64,000 nucleotides of DNA from Virgibacillus sp. NKC19-16 (GCF_021560035.1 NZ_CP074373.1:2910001-2974000), one strand, 5' to 3'; positions 47,250 to 56,640 are shown, counted from the first letter of the stretch. A program made the numbers and translations. Notes: generated from the letters alone by a model not told the origin.

Positions 47250-48437
47250 CTATTCAGTTAACGGAATATCATCATAAGCGTCTGGATCTAAGTCATAGAC
47301 CTCTTCTGTTGCGACACTATTTAATATGCCATATAAGCCTGTTTCTACCGCTTTTGTTAGTTGTCCCATTTTCTTTTGGCCAAAGTCTTGGGTTTGTCCT
47401 GTAACTTCAAATAATACAGTACCGCTCCCATTCAAAGCAAAAGAACCAAGTGCAGTCCCTGGAAGATCTAAACCTTGTTGGTATAGGGAGATGTTGCCAA
47501 ACGGTGAATTCCCCATTTTCTGCAAGGCGTTGTATGCAGCAACATTTAACTGTTTAGAAAAATCCTCCTTATATTGGTCTGCATATTCGCTGTATTTTTC
47601 CCCTTCCTCTGTGTTAGGATCAGGTACAAACAAACCGGAAAGTGATAATGTGACTGGATCGCCCGTTCCTTCCATGACATATTCACCTTGATGATGTAAG
47701 TCTACGAAAACATCTACCGTACCAAATTCTGCTTGCAAATCTTTATATACATCCCGTACAGTTTGCGACTCAGGTGTCATAAACCAACCTGGCTCGTCTG
47801 ATGCTCCAGGAAAGTCTTCAGCTTGTGGCGTATAGTCAAGGTCTGGATTAAAATCACGATTGACATCAAATCCAGGGGTAGACGCATAATCCCAATACTC
47901 GTTTGTATACGTATAGTAATTCCATGATGGTGCTGCAGCTTCTAATTGTGGGAACTGATTGACAACTTCATCCCATGTCATATCGTTACCTCTGCGATTT
48001 AATTCTGTTGCATCTGGATTGATCATCGGCATCGCAACAATTGTTAATTCTTCCCTAAGCTGTCGCATGTCAGGAGAGTTATTCGATCCTAGTTGTTGCA
48101 GCATGTTTACCAACGCTTTCGTTCCCGTCTTTTCATTTCCATGAATTTCGCTTTCAATTAGAACAACCTTATCACCTGATCCAACCGTAGCTGTATAGAT
48201 TTCGCGATTTTGATTGGAATAGCCTGCGACTTCGACATTAACCTTTCCATTACTAGTTCTTTCCAATTGATTAAGTTCTCTGGTGAGTTCCTCATGACTG
48301 ATAAACCCGGATACAGGCGGCTTTTGATGTACAGATGAATCAGTTGCATTTGCTGGTGAAGCATGCACTGGTGCCAATAAACCAGCACTTAGTAACACTG
48401 CACTGCATGCCAATGCAAACTTACTTTTTCTTTGCAT
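47250..48437 (-). CDS. secreted M14 zinc carboxypeptidase
   Basis: 395 residues. The signal peptide is 1-26 (ending VHASPA). The zinc motif is IHGNEKTG with His99 and Glu102; the third ligand lies in VDLHHQG (His248 or His249). The catalytic Glu is in VLFEVTGQ near 350. Substrate-pocket motifs INPDATELNRRGND and DVNRDFNPD fit the M14 carboxypeptidase fold. Probably degrades extracellular peptides. The purine-rich ribosome site is moderate. Apparently monocistronic. Confidence 0.88.
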   Translation of the reverse strand: MQRKSKFALACSAVLLSAGLLAPVHASPANATDSSVHQKPPVSGFISHEELTRELNQLERTSNGKVNVEVAGYSNQNREIYTATVGSGDKVVLIESEIHGNEKTGTKALVNMLQQLGSNNSPDMRQLREELTIVAMPMINPDATELNRRGNDMTWDEVVNQFPQLEAAAPSWNYYTYTNEYWDYASTPGFDVNRDFNPDLDYTPQAEDFPGASDEPGWFMTPESQTVRDVYKDLQAEFGTVDVFVDLHHQGEYVMEGTGDPVTLSLSGLFVPDPNTEEGEKYSEYADQYKEDFSKQLNVAAYNALQKMGNSPFGNISLYQQGLDLPGTALGSFALNGSGTVLFEVTGQTQDFGQKKMGQLTKAVETGLYGILNSVATEEVYDLDPDAYDDIPLTE

Positions 48438-48992
48438 ACATAAATCCCTCCATTTAATTATTTACTTCCTCTATCTATTCGTTGTGCATATTTTATTTAC
48501 CTTCCTTAAAAGGAAAGATGAATCTATGGGATCAGTTCAATGTATTCAATCAATACGTTCACGGTTGCCGATACTAGTAAGTGTTTCCTATAAATGACCA
48601 TGTGAACAAATATAGACACCTACATCCCCATATAGAGGCTTCCCTCTAAAAAACAAATCCTTTCCATAATAAAATAACCTGAGCCTAGTTATAAGGCTAG
48701 GTTAAGTATACTACTCCAATCTTTAATCGGATTATTATATAAGTAAGTCACTGTGAATGTAAGTACGTTTTACTAACATAAGAAAGGAAAATTTCACATA
48801 AGTTTTACTGATAAACCAAATATTATGAAAGAAGAATGCATCTTAATAGAAAGTGAGTATTTATATTTTTATATCCTTCTACGTGCTATGAGCTAAATAA
48901 GAACTTGTAATAATTTTATAATTTAGATATATTAATATTAATAAATAGTAAAAAAGATTCAAATCTACTTGCTGGAGGGGAGGTTCAAAAGA
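48438..48992. other. long divergent intergenic region
   Basis: 555 bases between the M14 gene and the asparaginase-like gene without a coding frame. AACCTGAGCCT (48676-48686) and AGGCTAGGTT (48693-48702) form a hairpin with one bulge. The AT-rich stretch 48840-48960 probably holds the promoter of the ort cluster, but no clear -35/-10 pair stands out. Confidence 0.4.
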
Positions 48993-50003
48993 ATGAACTC
49001 AATTGCAAACGTTTACCGTAGTGGTGTGATTGAAAACTCGCATCTCGGTCACATTGCTGTTGTAGACGAAAAAGGAAGATTACTATATTCATATGGTGAT
49101 CCATATAGGCTCACGTATGCCCGTTCTTGCATGAAGCCTGTACAAGCCGTTCCTCTTATAGAATCAGGAGCTGCGGATGATTTTAGATTTGATCAAGCAG
49201 ATATCTCGCTTGCTTGCTCTTCACATAACAGTGAAGAACACCATTTAGCAAGGGTATTATCAATGCTAGAAAAAACGGGTCAAAATGAAAGCGTATTACA
49301 ATGTGGATTCCATCATTCTCTTAACCAAGATGTACAAGAAACGTTAATAAAAAAAGAAATCACACCAACCAGTGTCTATAGTGCATGTTCTGGAAAACAT
49401 GCTGGCATGATCGCTACAGCAGTCCAAATGGATGCGGATTTAGATACCTACTTGGATCCTGCAAACCCATTACAGAAACGTATTCTTCATACAATAGAGG
49501 AAATGACTGATTATCCGGCAGAAAAAATGCACATTGGTATTGACGGATGCGGCGCTCCTGTACATCGCTTACCCCTCTATAACTTAGCTTTGAGTTATGC
49601 TCGGTTAGCAAATCCTGACGTAGTTGCTGACCCGAAACGCCAAACGACGCTTGAAAGAATTGCAGATGCCATGGTTGACTTTCCAGAAATGGTCGGTGGA
49701 AAAGATCGCTATTGCACGGATATTATGCGTGCCTTTGAAGGAAGAATTGTTGGAAAGCTTGGAGCTGATGCAGTGTATTGTGTTGGTGATCGGAAAACCG
49801 GGCTTGGCATTGCAGTTAAAATTGAAGATGGTAACTTAAGCCTCCTATATCCTGTTGTTAATGAAATTCTTCGTCAACTAAATATAGGTGAAGAAAAAGA
49901 GCTTCATCAATTGAAGCAATATACCAATCCTGATGTATTGAACACAAATGATCATATTGTAGGAAAAATTAAAGCGGAGTTTCAATTAGCTGCATTATCT
50001 TAA
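48993..50003 (+). CDS. asparaginase (PF06089 type)
   Basis: 336 residues matching the thermolabile, Rhizobium etli-type asparaginase family: VYRSGVIENSHLGHIAVVD, YARSCMKPVQAVPLIESGA, ACSSHNSEEHH, SACSGKHAGMIA and IDGCGAPVHRLPL. SxxK and conserved Cys residues form the active site. It hydrolyses asparagine or a similar amide. ATG 48993 has GGGGAGG nine bases upstream. It starts a five-gene plus-strand cluster, so the true substrate may be an amide that feeds the OrtAB step. Confidence 0.85.
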   Translation: MNSIANVYRSGVIENSHLGHIAVVDEKGRLLYSYGDPYRLTYARSCMKPVQAVPLIESGAADDFRFDQADISLACSSHNSEEHHLARVLSMLEKTGQNESVLQCGFHHSLNQDVQETLIKKEITPTSVYSACSGKHAGMIATAVQMDADLDTYLDPANPLQKRILHTIEEMTDYPAEKMHIGIDGCGAPVHRLPLYNLALSYARLANPDVVADPKRQTTLERIADAMVDFPEMVGGKDRYCTDIMRAFEGRIVGKLGADAVYCVGDRKTGLGIAVKIEDGNLSLLYPVVNEILRQLNIGEEKELHQLKQYTNPDVLNTNDHIVGKIKAEFQLAALS

Positions 50004-50018
50004 AGGGAGGTAATTAAA

Positions 50019-51449
50019 TTGAAGGAAGATAAGAATAAGCGCATTAAAAAACCATCTTTTATAGAAGTCATTATATTACTTGTTTTGTTTTTAGCTATTG
50101 CTTTTTCATTTACTGCTGTTTTTGATTTATCCATTCAACTCGCTTTGTTTATTGCATTATTTTTAGTCATTATTCTAGGCCTCAAAGTAGGCTATAAATA
50201 TGATGAGTTGCAAGAAGCTATTAAAGGCGGGATATCAAGCGGCCTTGATGCAGTTTTAATTCTTATAACTGTAGGTGCGCTCATCGGTACTTGGATTGCT
50301 GGTGGAATTGTCCCGTCCATCATCTATTACGGATTGGAATTTATTCACCCTAGTATATTTTTATTAGCCACTGTAATCCTCTGCGCCGTTACGTCTTTAG
50401 CAACTGGAACTTCCTGGGGGACAGCAGGAACAGCTGGTGTTGCGATGGTTGGTGTCGGCGGTGCTTTAGGTATTCCTTTACCTTTGGTTGTAGGGGCTGT
50501 ATTATCTGGGGCTTATTTTGGAGACAAACTTTCTCCATTATCCGATAGCACTGTACTAGCTTCTTCGATGTCTAAAGTAGATGTTATTGAACATGTCAAA
50601 TCTTTACTTTATGTAAGTGTCCCTGCGCTTGTCATTAGTGGATTAGCTTTCACAATCGTTGGATTTACCTATGCTACCGATACTGTAGATTTAGATAGGG
50701 TTGAATCTACCATGGCAGCTATAAGTAGCACGTTTAATATTAGTTGGTATATGTTAATTCCAGCTGTAGTAGTTATTGTCTTATTAGCTATGAAAAAACC
50801 TGCTATACCAACAATTGCCTTCGGAGCATTATTAGGCGTAATTTGGGCCGGGGTGTTTCAAGGGACAGAGTGGGTCTCTGCATTAAGTACTGTTTATGAA
50901 GGATTTACTATTCAATCTGGTAATGAATTTATGGATGAGTTGTTAAATCGTGGTGGAATTACAAGTATGCTTGGTTCGATCGTTGTCATTATTCTGGGGC
51001 TTGCTTTTGGAGGGTTACTCAATTACATTGGTGCATTACAAGTATTAGTGGATTCCTTTAAAAGCCTTATTACAAATGTAGGAAGACTTTCTGTAGCAAC
51101 AGTTGGTACTGGACTTTTATCCAACATTTTTGGTTGCTCTATGTATGTTTCCTTAATTATGACTCCGAAAGTTATGGAAAAAAACTATGATGATTTAAAT
51201 GTGGATCGTAGAGTACTTTCTCGAAATACAGAGGTTGGAGGAACTTTAACTTCAGGTATGGTTCCATGGACGGATAATGGGATTTTCATGGCGGCTATGT
51301 TTGGCGTACCGACGCTTCAATACTTACCGTACATGTGGATGAACTTTGCAGCGATTATCTTAGTAATTATTTATGGATATACCAAAAAATTCATTTGGTA
51401 TCAAGAAGAAGCAAATGATGGTTCCGAAATCATGACTAAATCACAATGA
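50019..51449 (+). CDS. NhaC-family sodium antiporter
   Basis: 476 residues, about 12 membrane helices: LIGTWIAGGIVPSIIYYGLEFI, SLATGTSWGTAGTAGVAMVGVG, GAYFGDKLSPLSDSTVLASSM, and NIFGCSMYVSLIMTPKVM. NhaC proteins exchange Na+ with H+ or with organic anions or amino acids (malate/lactate, methionine MetT). Its place between asparaginase and ortAB suggests import of the catabolic substrate. The start is TTG 50019 after GGGAGG, 15 bases from the previous stop. A spacer of about 93 bases follows. Confidence 0.87.
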   Translation: MKEDKNKRIKKPSFIEVIILLVLFLAIAFSFTAVFDLSIQLALFIALFLVIILGLKVGYKYDELQEAIKGGISSGLDAVLILITVGALIGTWIAGGIVPSIIYYGLEFIHPSIFLLATVILCAVTSLATGTSWGTAGTAGVAMVGVGGALGIPLPLVVGAVLSGAYFGDKLSPLSDSTVLASSMSKVDVIEHVKSLLYVSVPALVISGLAFTIVGFTYATDTVDLDRVESTMAAISSTFNISWYMLIPAVVVIVLLAMKKPAIPTIAFGALLGVIWAGVFQGTEWVSALSTVYEGFTIQSGNEFMDELLNRGGITSMLGSIVVIILGLAFGGLLNYIGALQVLVDSFKSLITNVGRLSVATVGTGLLSNIFGCSMYVSLIMTPKVMEKNYDDLNVDRRVLSRNTEVGGTLTSGMVPWTDNGIFMAAMFGVPTLQYLPYMWMNFAAIILVIIYGYTKKFIWYQEEANDGSEIMTKSQ

Positions 51450-51542
51450 AATAGTGAAGTTAAGTGGCGGGGCTAATATGTTTGTTATTGTACTTAGGCT
51501 CCCCCCTGCTGAAGGCTCATAACATTAGGAAGGTGTATATGA

Positions 51543-51845
51543 ATGAAAAAAATAAAAAGAGGTACTTGGGTCGAAGTGGAAAATACAATATTGTATCCTG
51601 AAGATAGATCAAACCAATTACCTTTGGAAACCAAAAAAATTCCATATGAAATGAAAGTAAGAGGCTTTCTGGCTAATGATGCTTACTTAAATGAGATCGT
51701 TACTATTAAAACGTTAAGCAGACGATTCATAAAAGGGAAGTTAATGCAATCACAACCAGAATATAATCATACCTTTGGGCCTCCTGTTATAGAATTACTT
51801 CATATTGGTGAAGAAGAAGAAAACATACTAAATAACCGCCAGTAA
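51543..51845 (+). CDS. ortA: 2-amino-4-oxopentanoate thiolase subunit OrtA
   Basis: 100 residues matching the OrtA family: GTWVEVENTILYPEDRSNQL, TKKIPYEMKVRGFL, VTIKTLSRRFIKGKL and YNHTFGPPVIELLHIG. With OrtB it splits 2-amino-4-oxopentanoate with CoA into alanine and acetyl-CoA, the last step of oxidative ornithine breakdown in Clostridium. It lies 25 bases before ortB. None of the other ornithine-pathway genes (racemase, aminomutase, diaminopentanoate dehydrogenase) is near. Confidence 0.9.
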   Translation: MKKIKRGTWVEVENTILYPEDRSNQLPLETKKIPYEMKVRGFLANDAYLNEIVTIKTLSRRFIKGKLMQSQPEYNHTFGPPVIELLHIGEEEENILNNRQ

Positions 51846-51870
51846 ATAAAGAAGAGAGGTATGTTACACG

Positions 51871-53310
51871 ATGTTTGATCAAACGTATCAACAAACAATG
51901 CAACGAAGAAATGAAATTATCGAAAACTCACTAAAAGTTAATTATGAACAATTTCAGACAAGTCCAATTGCCTTTGATTATGAGAAAATGATGACGGTGT
52001 TAGGGTATAGCATTGAAGAGGTAATGGATATTCAAAAAGAATTTCATGTCGGAAATACACCTTTATGGGAATTAAATCAATTAACGGAACTAGTCCGAAA
52101 GATTGCTCCTAAAGGTAAGGGTGCAAAAATTGTAATGAAAGATGAGGCTGCTAATCCTTCCGGCAGTTTTAAAGACCGACGGGCTTCACTGGCGGTTTAT
52201 GAAGCTAAAAAAAGAGGATTTACTGGTGTAGTTGCTGCGACCAGTGGTAATTATGGGGCCGCTGTCGCCAGTCAGGCAGCAAAACAAGGATTAAAATGTA
52301 TTGTTTTGCAAGAAACCTTTGACAGTAATGGGGTAGGGCAACCGGAAATAATCGAGAAAGCAAGAAAATGCGAGAGCCTTGGAGCAGAGGTAGTACAATT
52401 GTCAGTAGGTCCTGAACTTTTCTATACCGCATTAGCTACTTTAGATGAAACGAAATACTTCAATGCTTCACTTTATTCTCCCTATGCAATTGCTGGCGTG
52501 GAAACACTCGGATATGAAATCGGTTTAGAAGTACAACAACAATTTGGCAAAGAACCTGCAGCCGTCTGTGTCACTCATGCTGGTGGAGGAAACATTACAG
52601 GTACGGCTAGAGGCTTGAGGAAATTCGGAAACAAACAGACTAAAATAATCGGTGTTTCCGTGGATTTAAAAGGATTACATATGGCTTCAGATCAGGATTT
52701 TAATCGTAAGTCATTTACAACGGGACACACTGGATTTAGCATGCCTTTTACTACAAATCCTGATCGTTCAGATGTTCCTTACAATGCAGCCCGACCATTA
52801 CGATATCTTGATCAATTTATAACAGTGACCCAGGGGGAAGTATTTTATACCACAGAATTATTGGCAAAATTAGAAGGCTTAGAAAGAGGGCCTGCTGGAA
52901 ATACATCCTTGGCTGCTGCATTAGTTTTGGCACAACAATTGGATGAAGATGAAATTGTAGTGGTTCAAGAGTCTGAATATACTGGCGCTGGTAAACATCC
53001 AGTTGCGCAACTTAACTTTGCAAAAGAACAAGGAATAAGTGTTTATAAGGGAAATCCTGAAGAAAATAAACCTGGATCAACAATTGTAATCCCAGAGCAT
53101 ATCCAACAAATAAAAATAGAAGAGATAGATTTAGACCGAATCAGAGAATCATACTTACGTAACAAATTGGAAAATGAAGATGTTAAGAAACTGAATATGG
53201 GCGACAAGAATTTTTTAGCAAAAGAAGTAAACAGAGGTCTAGATTATATTGAATCTTATATCAACCAACACTCATCTCACCTTAAAAAGGAGACGAATCC
53301 TAGTGAATAA
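51871..53310 (+). CDS. ortB: 2-amino-4-oxopentanoate thiolase subunit OrtB (PLP)
   Basis: 479 residues, threonine-synthase fold: GNTPLWELNQL, NPSGSFKDRRASLAVYEAKK with PLP Lys101, ATSGNYGAAVASQAAKQGLKCIV, GVGQPEIIEKARKCESLGAE, THAGGGNITGTARGL phosphate-binding loop, and LEGLERGPAGNTSLAAAL. This matches OrtB over its full length. Catalyses the thiolytic step together with OrtA. Its last codons overlap the start of the aminotransferase gene by eight bases. GAGAGG precedes the ATG. Confidence 0.92.
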   Translation: MFDQTYQQTMQRRNEIIENSLKVNYEQFQTSPIAFDYEKMMTVLGYSIEEVMDIQKEFHVGNTPLWELNQLTELVRKIAPKGKGAKIVMKDEAANPSGSFKDRRASLAVYEAKKRGFTGVVAATSGNYGAAVASQAAKQGLKCIVLQETFDSNGVGQPEIIEKARKCESLGAEVVQLSVGPELFYTALATLDETKYFNASLYSPYAIAGVETLGYEIGLEVQQQFGKEPAAVCVTHAGGGNITGTARGLRKFGNKQTKIIGVSVDLKGLHMASDQDFNRKSFTTGHTGFSMPFTTNPDRSDVPYNAARPLRYLDQFITVTQGEVFYTTELLAKLEGLERGPAGNTSLAAALVLAQQLDEDEIVVVQESEYTGAGKHPVAQLNFAKEQGISVYKGNPEENKPGSTIVIPEHIQQIKIEEIDLDRIRESYLRNKLENEDVKKLNMGDKNFLAKEVNRGLDYIESYINQHSSHLKKETNPSE

Positions 53311-54658
53311 TTTAGTGAATAAAATGGATGAAAACATGAAATGGCTGAAGAGAGAAAATGAAGTCCTTGGTTCTGGAATGAGGCTCCCTTTTTTCCCTCT
53401 CGTTATTAAAGAGGCCAAAGGAGAATTCATCTATGACTATGATGGTAACAAGTGGATTGACTTTCTATCCAGTGCTTGTGTAACCAACACTGGACACGCC
53501 CACCCAGTTATTATTGATCGTATGAAAGAGCAAATGGATCAGTTAGTACACTATAATCCAGCGTATGCTAGTCACGAAAATTTAATCGCTTTATCAGAAG
53601 AACTTATTCGTATTACTCCTGGCAACTTTTCAAAAAAGGTGACGTATGGTTTATCAGGAAGTGATGCGAATGACACGGCGATTAAGCTAGCTCGAAGTTA
53701 TACTAGGAAATCTAAAATATTGGCATTTTCACGTTCATATCATGGAAATACCTATGGGGCTTTGAGTGCTTCTGCGGTTAGTTTGCCTATGAGACAAAAT
53801 ATGGGCCCTTTATTACCGGATATCTATCATATTCCTTTCCCAGATATATACCGACCACAATTCAAGACTGATAATGAGAGTGAGCGATGCATTGCAGCTA
53901 TTAAACATATACTCGAAACTGTTTGCCCTCCAGAAGAAATAGCAGCTATTATAATCGAGCCTATACAAGGTGACTCTGGAGTAATTGTGCCTCAACAAGC
54001 TTTTATAGATGAGTTGAAGCAGTTATGTAATGAACACGGTATTCTCATTATAGCAGACGAGGTCCAAACAGGATTTGGCCGAACGGGAAAGTGGTTTGCT
54101 AGTGAACACTTTCAGTTAGAACCTGATTTAACAGTCATGGGTAAGGCAATTGCTTCAGGCATGCCCTTAAGTGCAGTGGTTGGTAGAAGCGAAATAATGA
54201 CTTCTTGGCAACCACCTGCAGGAGCGTTTTCTCTAGCTGCAAATCCAATAAGTTGTGTCGCATCAAGGGCTACGATTGAAGTTATTGAAACCGAAAATTT
54301 AACGAAACGTGCTCAGGAATTAGGATCCTATATCAAGAACCGCTTCAGATATTTTCAAGAACGTTTTGGCGTAATTGGCGATATTAGAGGAGAAGGATTG
54401 ATGCTTGGTATTGATCTTGTGGGAAGTCAAGTGAGTAAAGAACCGAATCATTCATATGCCGCAAAGATATGTTGGAGTTGTTGGGAAAAAGGATTGTTTT
54501 TAACCTTTTTTTCCGGTTCTGTATTACGTATAGCCCCTCCCCTTACGATTAAAGAGGAATATTTAGAACAGGCATTACAAATCCTGGAAGAGTCATTTGA
54601 AGATGTTACTGCAGGTCGTGTACCGGATAGTGTCCTTGATGAAATTAAGGGGTGGTGA
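53303..54658 (+). CDS. class III PLP aminotransferase
   Basis: 451 residues from GTG 53303 (AAGGAG ten bases upstream, overlapping the ortB stop). Motifs: FLSSACVTNTGHAHP, YGLSGSDANDTAIKLARSYT, SRSYHGNTYGALSAS, IIADEVQTGFGRTGKWFA, and the PLP Lys281 in VMGKAIASGMPLSAVVG. Family members transfer omega-amino groups (ornithine, GABA, diaminobutyrate types). Tight coupling to ortAB suggests it makes 2-amino-4-oxopentanoate by removing the 4-amino group of 2,4-diaminopentanoate or a similar diamine; this is inference. Confidence 0.87.
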   Translation: MNNLVNKMDENMKWLKRENEVLGSGMRLPFFPLVIKEAKGEFIYDYDGNKWIDFLSSACVTNTGHAHPVIIDRMKEQMDQLVHYNPAYASHENLIALSEELIRITPGNFSKKVTYGLSGSDANDTAIKLARSYTRKSKILAFSRSYHGNTYGALSASAVSLPMRQNMGPLLPDIYHIPFPDIYRPQFKTDNESERCIAAIKHILETVCPPEEIAAIIIEPIQGDSGVIVPQQAFIDELKQLCNEHGILIIADEVQTGFGRTGKWFASEHFQLEPDLTVMGKAIASGMPLSAVVGRSEIMTSWQPPAGAFSLAANPISCVASRATIEVIETENLTKRAQELGSYIKNRFRYFQERFGVIGDIRGEGLMLGIDLVGSQVSKEPNHSYAAKICWSCWEKGLFLTFFSGSVLRIAPPLTIKEEYLEQALQILEESFEDVTAGRVPDSVLDEIKGW

Positions 54659-54660
54659 TA

Positions 54661-54696
54661 ATGACCGTAGTAAAGTTCAAAAATTACAGAGGGTAA
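54661..54696 (+). pseudogene. stub of a deleted sixth gene
   Basis: MTVVKFKNYRG and stop, preceded by a strong GGGGTGGTGAT ribosome site and overlapping the aminotransferase stop. Such a site before 11 codons implies a longer gene once lay here and was deleted. Confidence 0.4.
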
Positions 54697-54745
54697 CCAT
54701 TGTTTTTAACGTTTCATTATAATTTTTATAAAGGGAGTTGAATGT

Positions 54746-55088
54746 ATGTTATCAATTGAAGAAGTCCGTCAGCAATTTCCAGCGTTAAACCTTATATCAA
54801 GCGCCAGATCATATTCCCAAAACGCCAACGATTGCCTTTACCATTAAGGGAGTCAATCCTTCCCGATTATGTAAATGGCTAGCAGTAAATCATGCCATCT
54901 TTATTGCAAGCGGGGATTTTTATGCACCAACGCTTGCTAATAAACTAGGAATTAATGAAATTGGCGGATGGATTCGTGCTGGTTTTGCCCCTTATAATAC
55001 AGCAGAGGAAACAGATCGTTTCATTAGTGCAATTCAATATTATTTGAAATTACATCGCATTGCACAAGGCGAAAAAGTTAAGCAGTAA
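54746..55088 (+). pseudogene. internally deleted class V aminotransferase (cysteine desulfurase-like)
   Basis: MLSIEEVRQQFPALN is the standard start, with AAGGGAG upstream. After a junction near 54790 another frame gives IPKTPTIAFTIKGV, LCKWLAVNHAIFIASGDFY, and INEIGGWIRAGFAPYNTAEE, the C-terminus of the same family. About 270 central residues including the PLP Lys are gone, and the frame is broken. Residual gene-loss site at the end of the ort cluster. Confidence 0.75.
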
Positions 55089-55225
55089 GTAGGGGAATAA
55101 ACTGCTGCCATCATTTGTGCTTTAATAAGTCTAAAGTTTTCCTGTTGTCTGATTTGCTTTTAAGGAATCATATTAAATTGCTATTACAAATTCATCCGAT
55201 TCGAACATAATGATGTTTAATTGTT

Positions 55226-55265
55226 AAAGTCCCTTGAGGTGCCTGCACAACCAAGGGACTTTTTA
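55226..55265 (+). terminator. terminator closing the ort cluster
   Basis: AAAGTCCCTTG pairs with CAAGGGACTTT and a T-run follows. Confidence 0.85.
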
Positions 55266-55377
55266 TTAGATGATATTTTTAAGCAAAAGAAAAGCTTATT
55301 TTTATTCACTAAAGTCTAGTAGTGTCCAAGGAATCGTTTAAAACTTATACACATTAAATCATTACTAAATCAACCAA

Positions 55378-56220
55378 TCACGCCACCTTCCGAATAACAA
55401 TCCGCCAATTAGCGCCAGTTTCGATATGATATGCTTTTGCAAAGGAACCTTGGTTAATAGCTACACCCAAATTATCTAATGAATTAACATATAATAATGG
55501 CTCACCAAGATGGCTATCAGCGAAGGAATGCCCATATGTCATAATATTTTTATATACTTGCTGACGATTATTTGCAATGGTAACTTCAAAAGAATCGCCA
55601 TATTCTATAATAGCTTCATTAAATAACGCTCTGCTTATATTTGTCCATAAATTACCAAAGCGAACATCCAGTATATCGATATTGCCATAAATAACACCAT
55701 CTTCAATAAAAGCCTCAGGTTTGGTTAATGCAATAACATCTCCCGCATCGATGGAAGGCCCGACTTGTTCAAAGGTGATTACATCTGAAGCCAATCTTGC
55801 TCCTGTATATGCATAAACATCGCGGCCATGGAACGTATATGATTCGCCCGACCTCGGCAATCGGTTCATTTTCTCATCAATTACCCTTGCTTCCTTAATT
55901 CCAATCACTTCTTTAATATGGGTAAGTGTCCCGTTATCGGGTGTTACAATATATTGATTATCAACCGTCCTGGCAACAACGCTTCGTCTTGAAGTTCCAA
56001 CCCCAGGATCAACCACCGAAATAAATACAGTTTCTTCTGGCCAATAGGCTATTGTCTGATTTAGCCGGTAGGATGCCTCCCAGATATTATATTGCGGGAT
56101 GTCATGTGTAAGGTCGAATATACGAAGCGTTGGCTCCACAGAAATGGCCACCCCATACATTGCACTAACTGCACCGTCACTAGTCCCAAAATCTGTTTGA
56201 ATTACTAAATTCCTACTCAT
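55378..56220 (-). CDS. SAM hydroxide adenosyltransferase (DUF62/SAM hydrolase)
   Basis: 280 residues of the chlorinase/fluorinase superfamily: LVIQTDFGTSDGAVSAMYGVA, IFDLTHDIPQYNIWEASYRL, VFISVVDPGVGTSRRSVVA, VTPDNGTL, and FHGRDVYAYTGARLA. The last carries the RxxH-type triad region of hydroxide-using members (FHGRD). It splits S-adenosylmethionine into methionine and adenosine. TTAGGAGG precedes the ATG. A T-box leader lies upstream, about 150 bases from its terminator to the ATG, with further hairpins between. Confidence 0.9.
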   Translation of the reverse strand: MSRNLVIQTDFGTSDGAVSAMYGVAISVEPTLRIFDLTHDIPQYNIWEASYRLNQTIAYWPEETVFISVVDPGVGTSRRSVVARTVDNQYIVTPDNGTLTHIKEVIGIKEARVIDEKMNRLPRSGESYTFHGRDVYAYTGARLASDVITFEQVGPSIDAGDVIALTKPEAFIEDGVIYGNIDILDVRFGNLWTNISRALFNEAIIEYGDSFEVTIANNRQQVYKNIMTYGHSFADSHLGEPLLYVNSLDNLGVAINQGSFAKAYHIETGANWRIVIRKVA

Positions 56221-56292
56221 GTAAACCCTCCTAATTTTTATGTAGCTTATCTTTCGTTGATAAGCCTGGTTTTATGAATCATTAGAAAACTT

Positions 56293-56321
56293 GGTTGTCA
56301 CCAAGCCTTTAGGTGACAACC
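56293..56321 (-). other. perfect 10-bp hairpin between T-box and SAM hydrolase
   Basis: GGTTGTCACC pairs with GGTGACAACC around nine bases. A second stem AAGAAAGT/ACTTTCTT lies at about 56341-56362. Either could add termination or stabilise the processed mRNA. Confidence 0.5.
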
Positions 56322-56370
56322 TTAGTTGCACTTATGCAGTAAGAAAGTAGTTATACTTTCTTAACTGCCT

Positions 56371-56640
56371 AAAAAACGAAAAAACCACGCCATATCGAAA
56401 TAATATCGATAAGGACGTGGTTGGATTAACGTGGTACCACCTTATTTCACCATATATTCGCATATATGGTCTCATCAAGTACGAAAGCTTTAAACTTTTA
56501 TACTGTGGTATGGATAACGAGCACCAAATCTCGTCGGAACCTACTAATATCAATTGATACTTTCAGCACGAAGCTCAGAGGCCATTGTTCAGATTCATAT
56601 CTTCGCTTCTTTTCAGCTGCCGAAGCTCTCTGTGAAAAAA
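56371..56640 (-). ncRNA. T-box riboswitch
   Basis: On the minus strand a stem I region (AGAGAGCTTCGG ... CTCTGAGCTTCG), then the T-box AAGGTGGTACCACG (56443-56430), then the terminator CCACGTCC...GGCGTGG and TTTTTTCG (56424-56371). TGGT in the bulge predicts a tRNA with discriminator A. In the specifier region GAACAATGGCC the likely codon is ATG (Met) or AAT (Asn); tRNA-Asn usually has discriminator G, which favours Met. Reads uncharged tRNA to switch on the downstream gene. Confidence 0.85.

Noticed and set aside
48660-48710. T-box or other riboswitch before the asparaginase-like gene
   Set aside because: Only one bulged hairpin is present; no T-box or known aptamer consensus was found.
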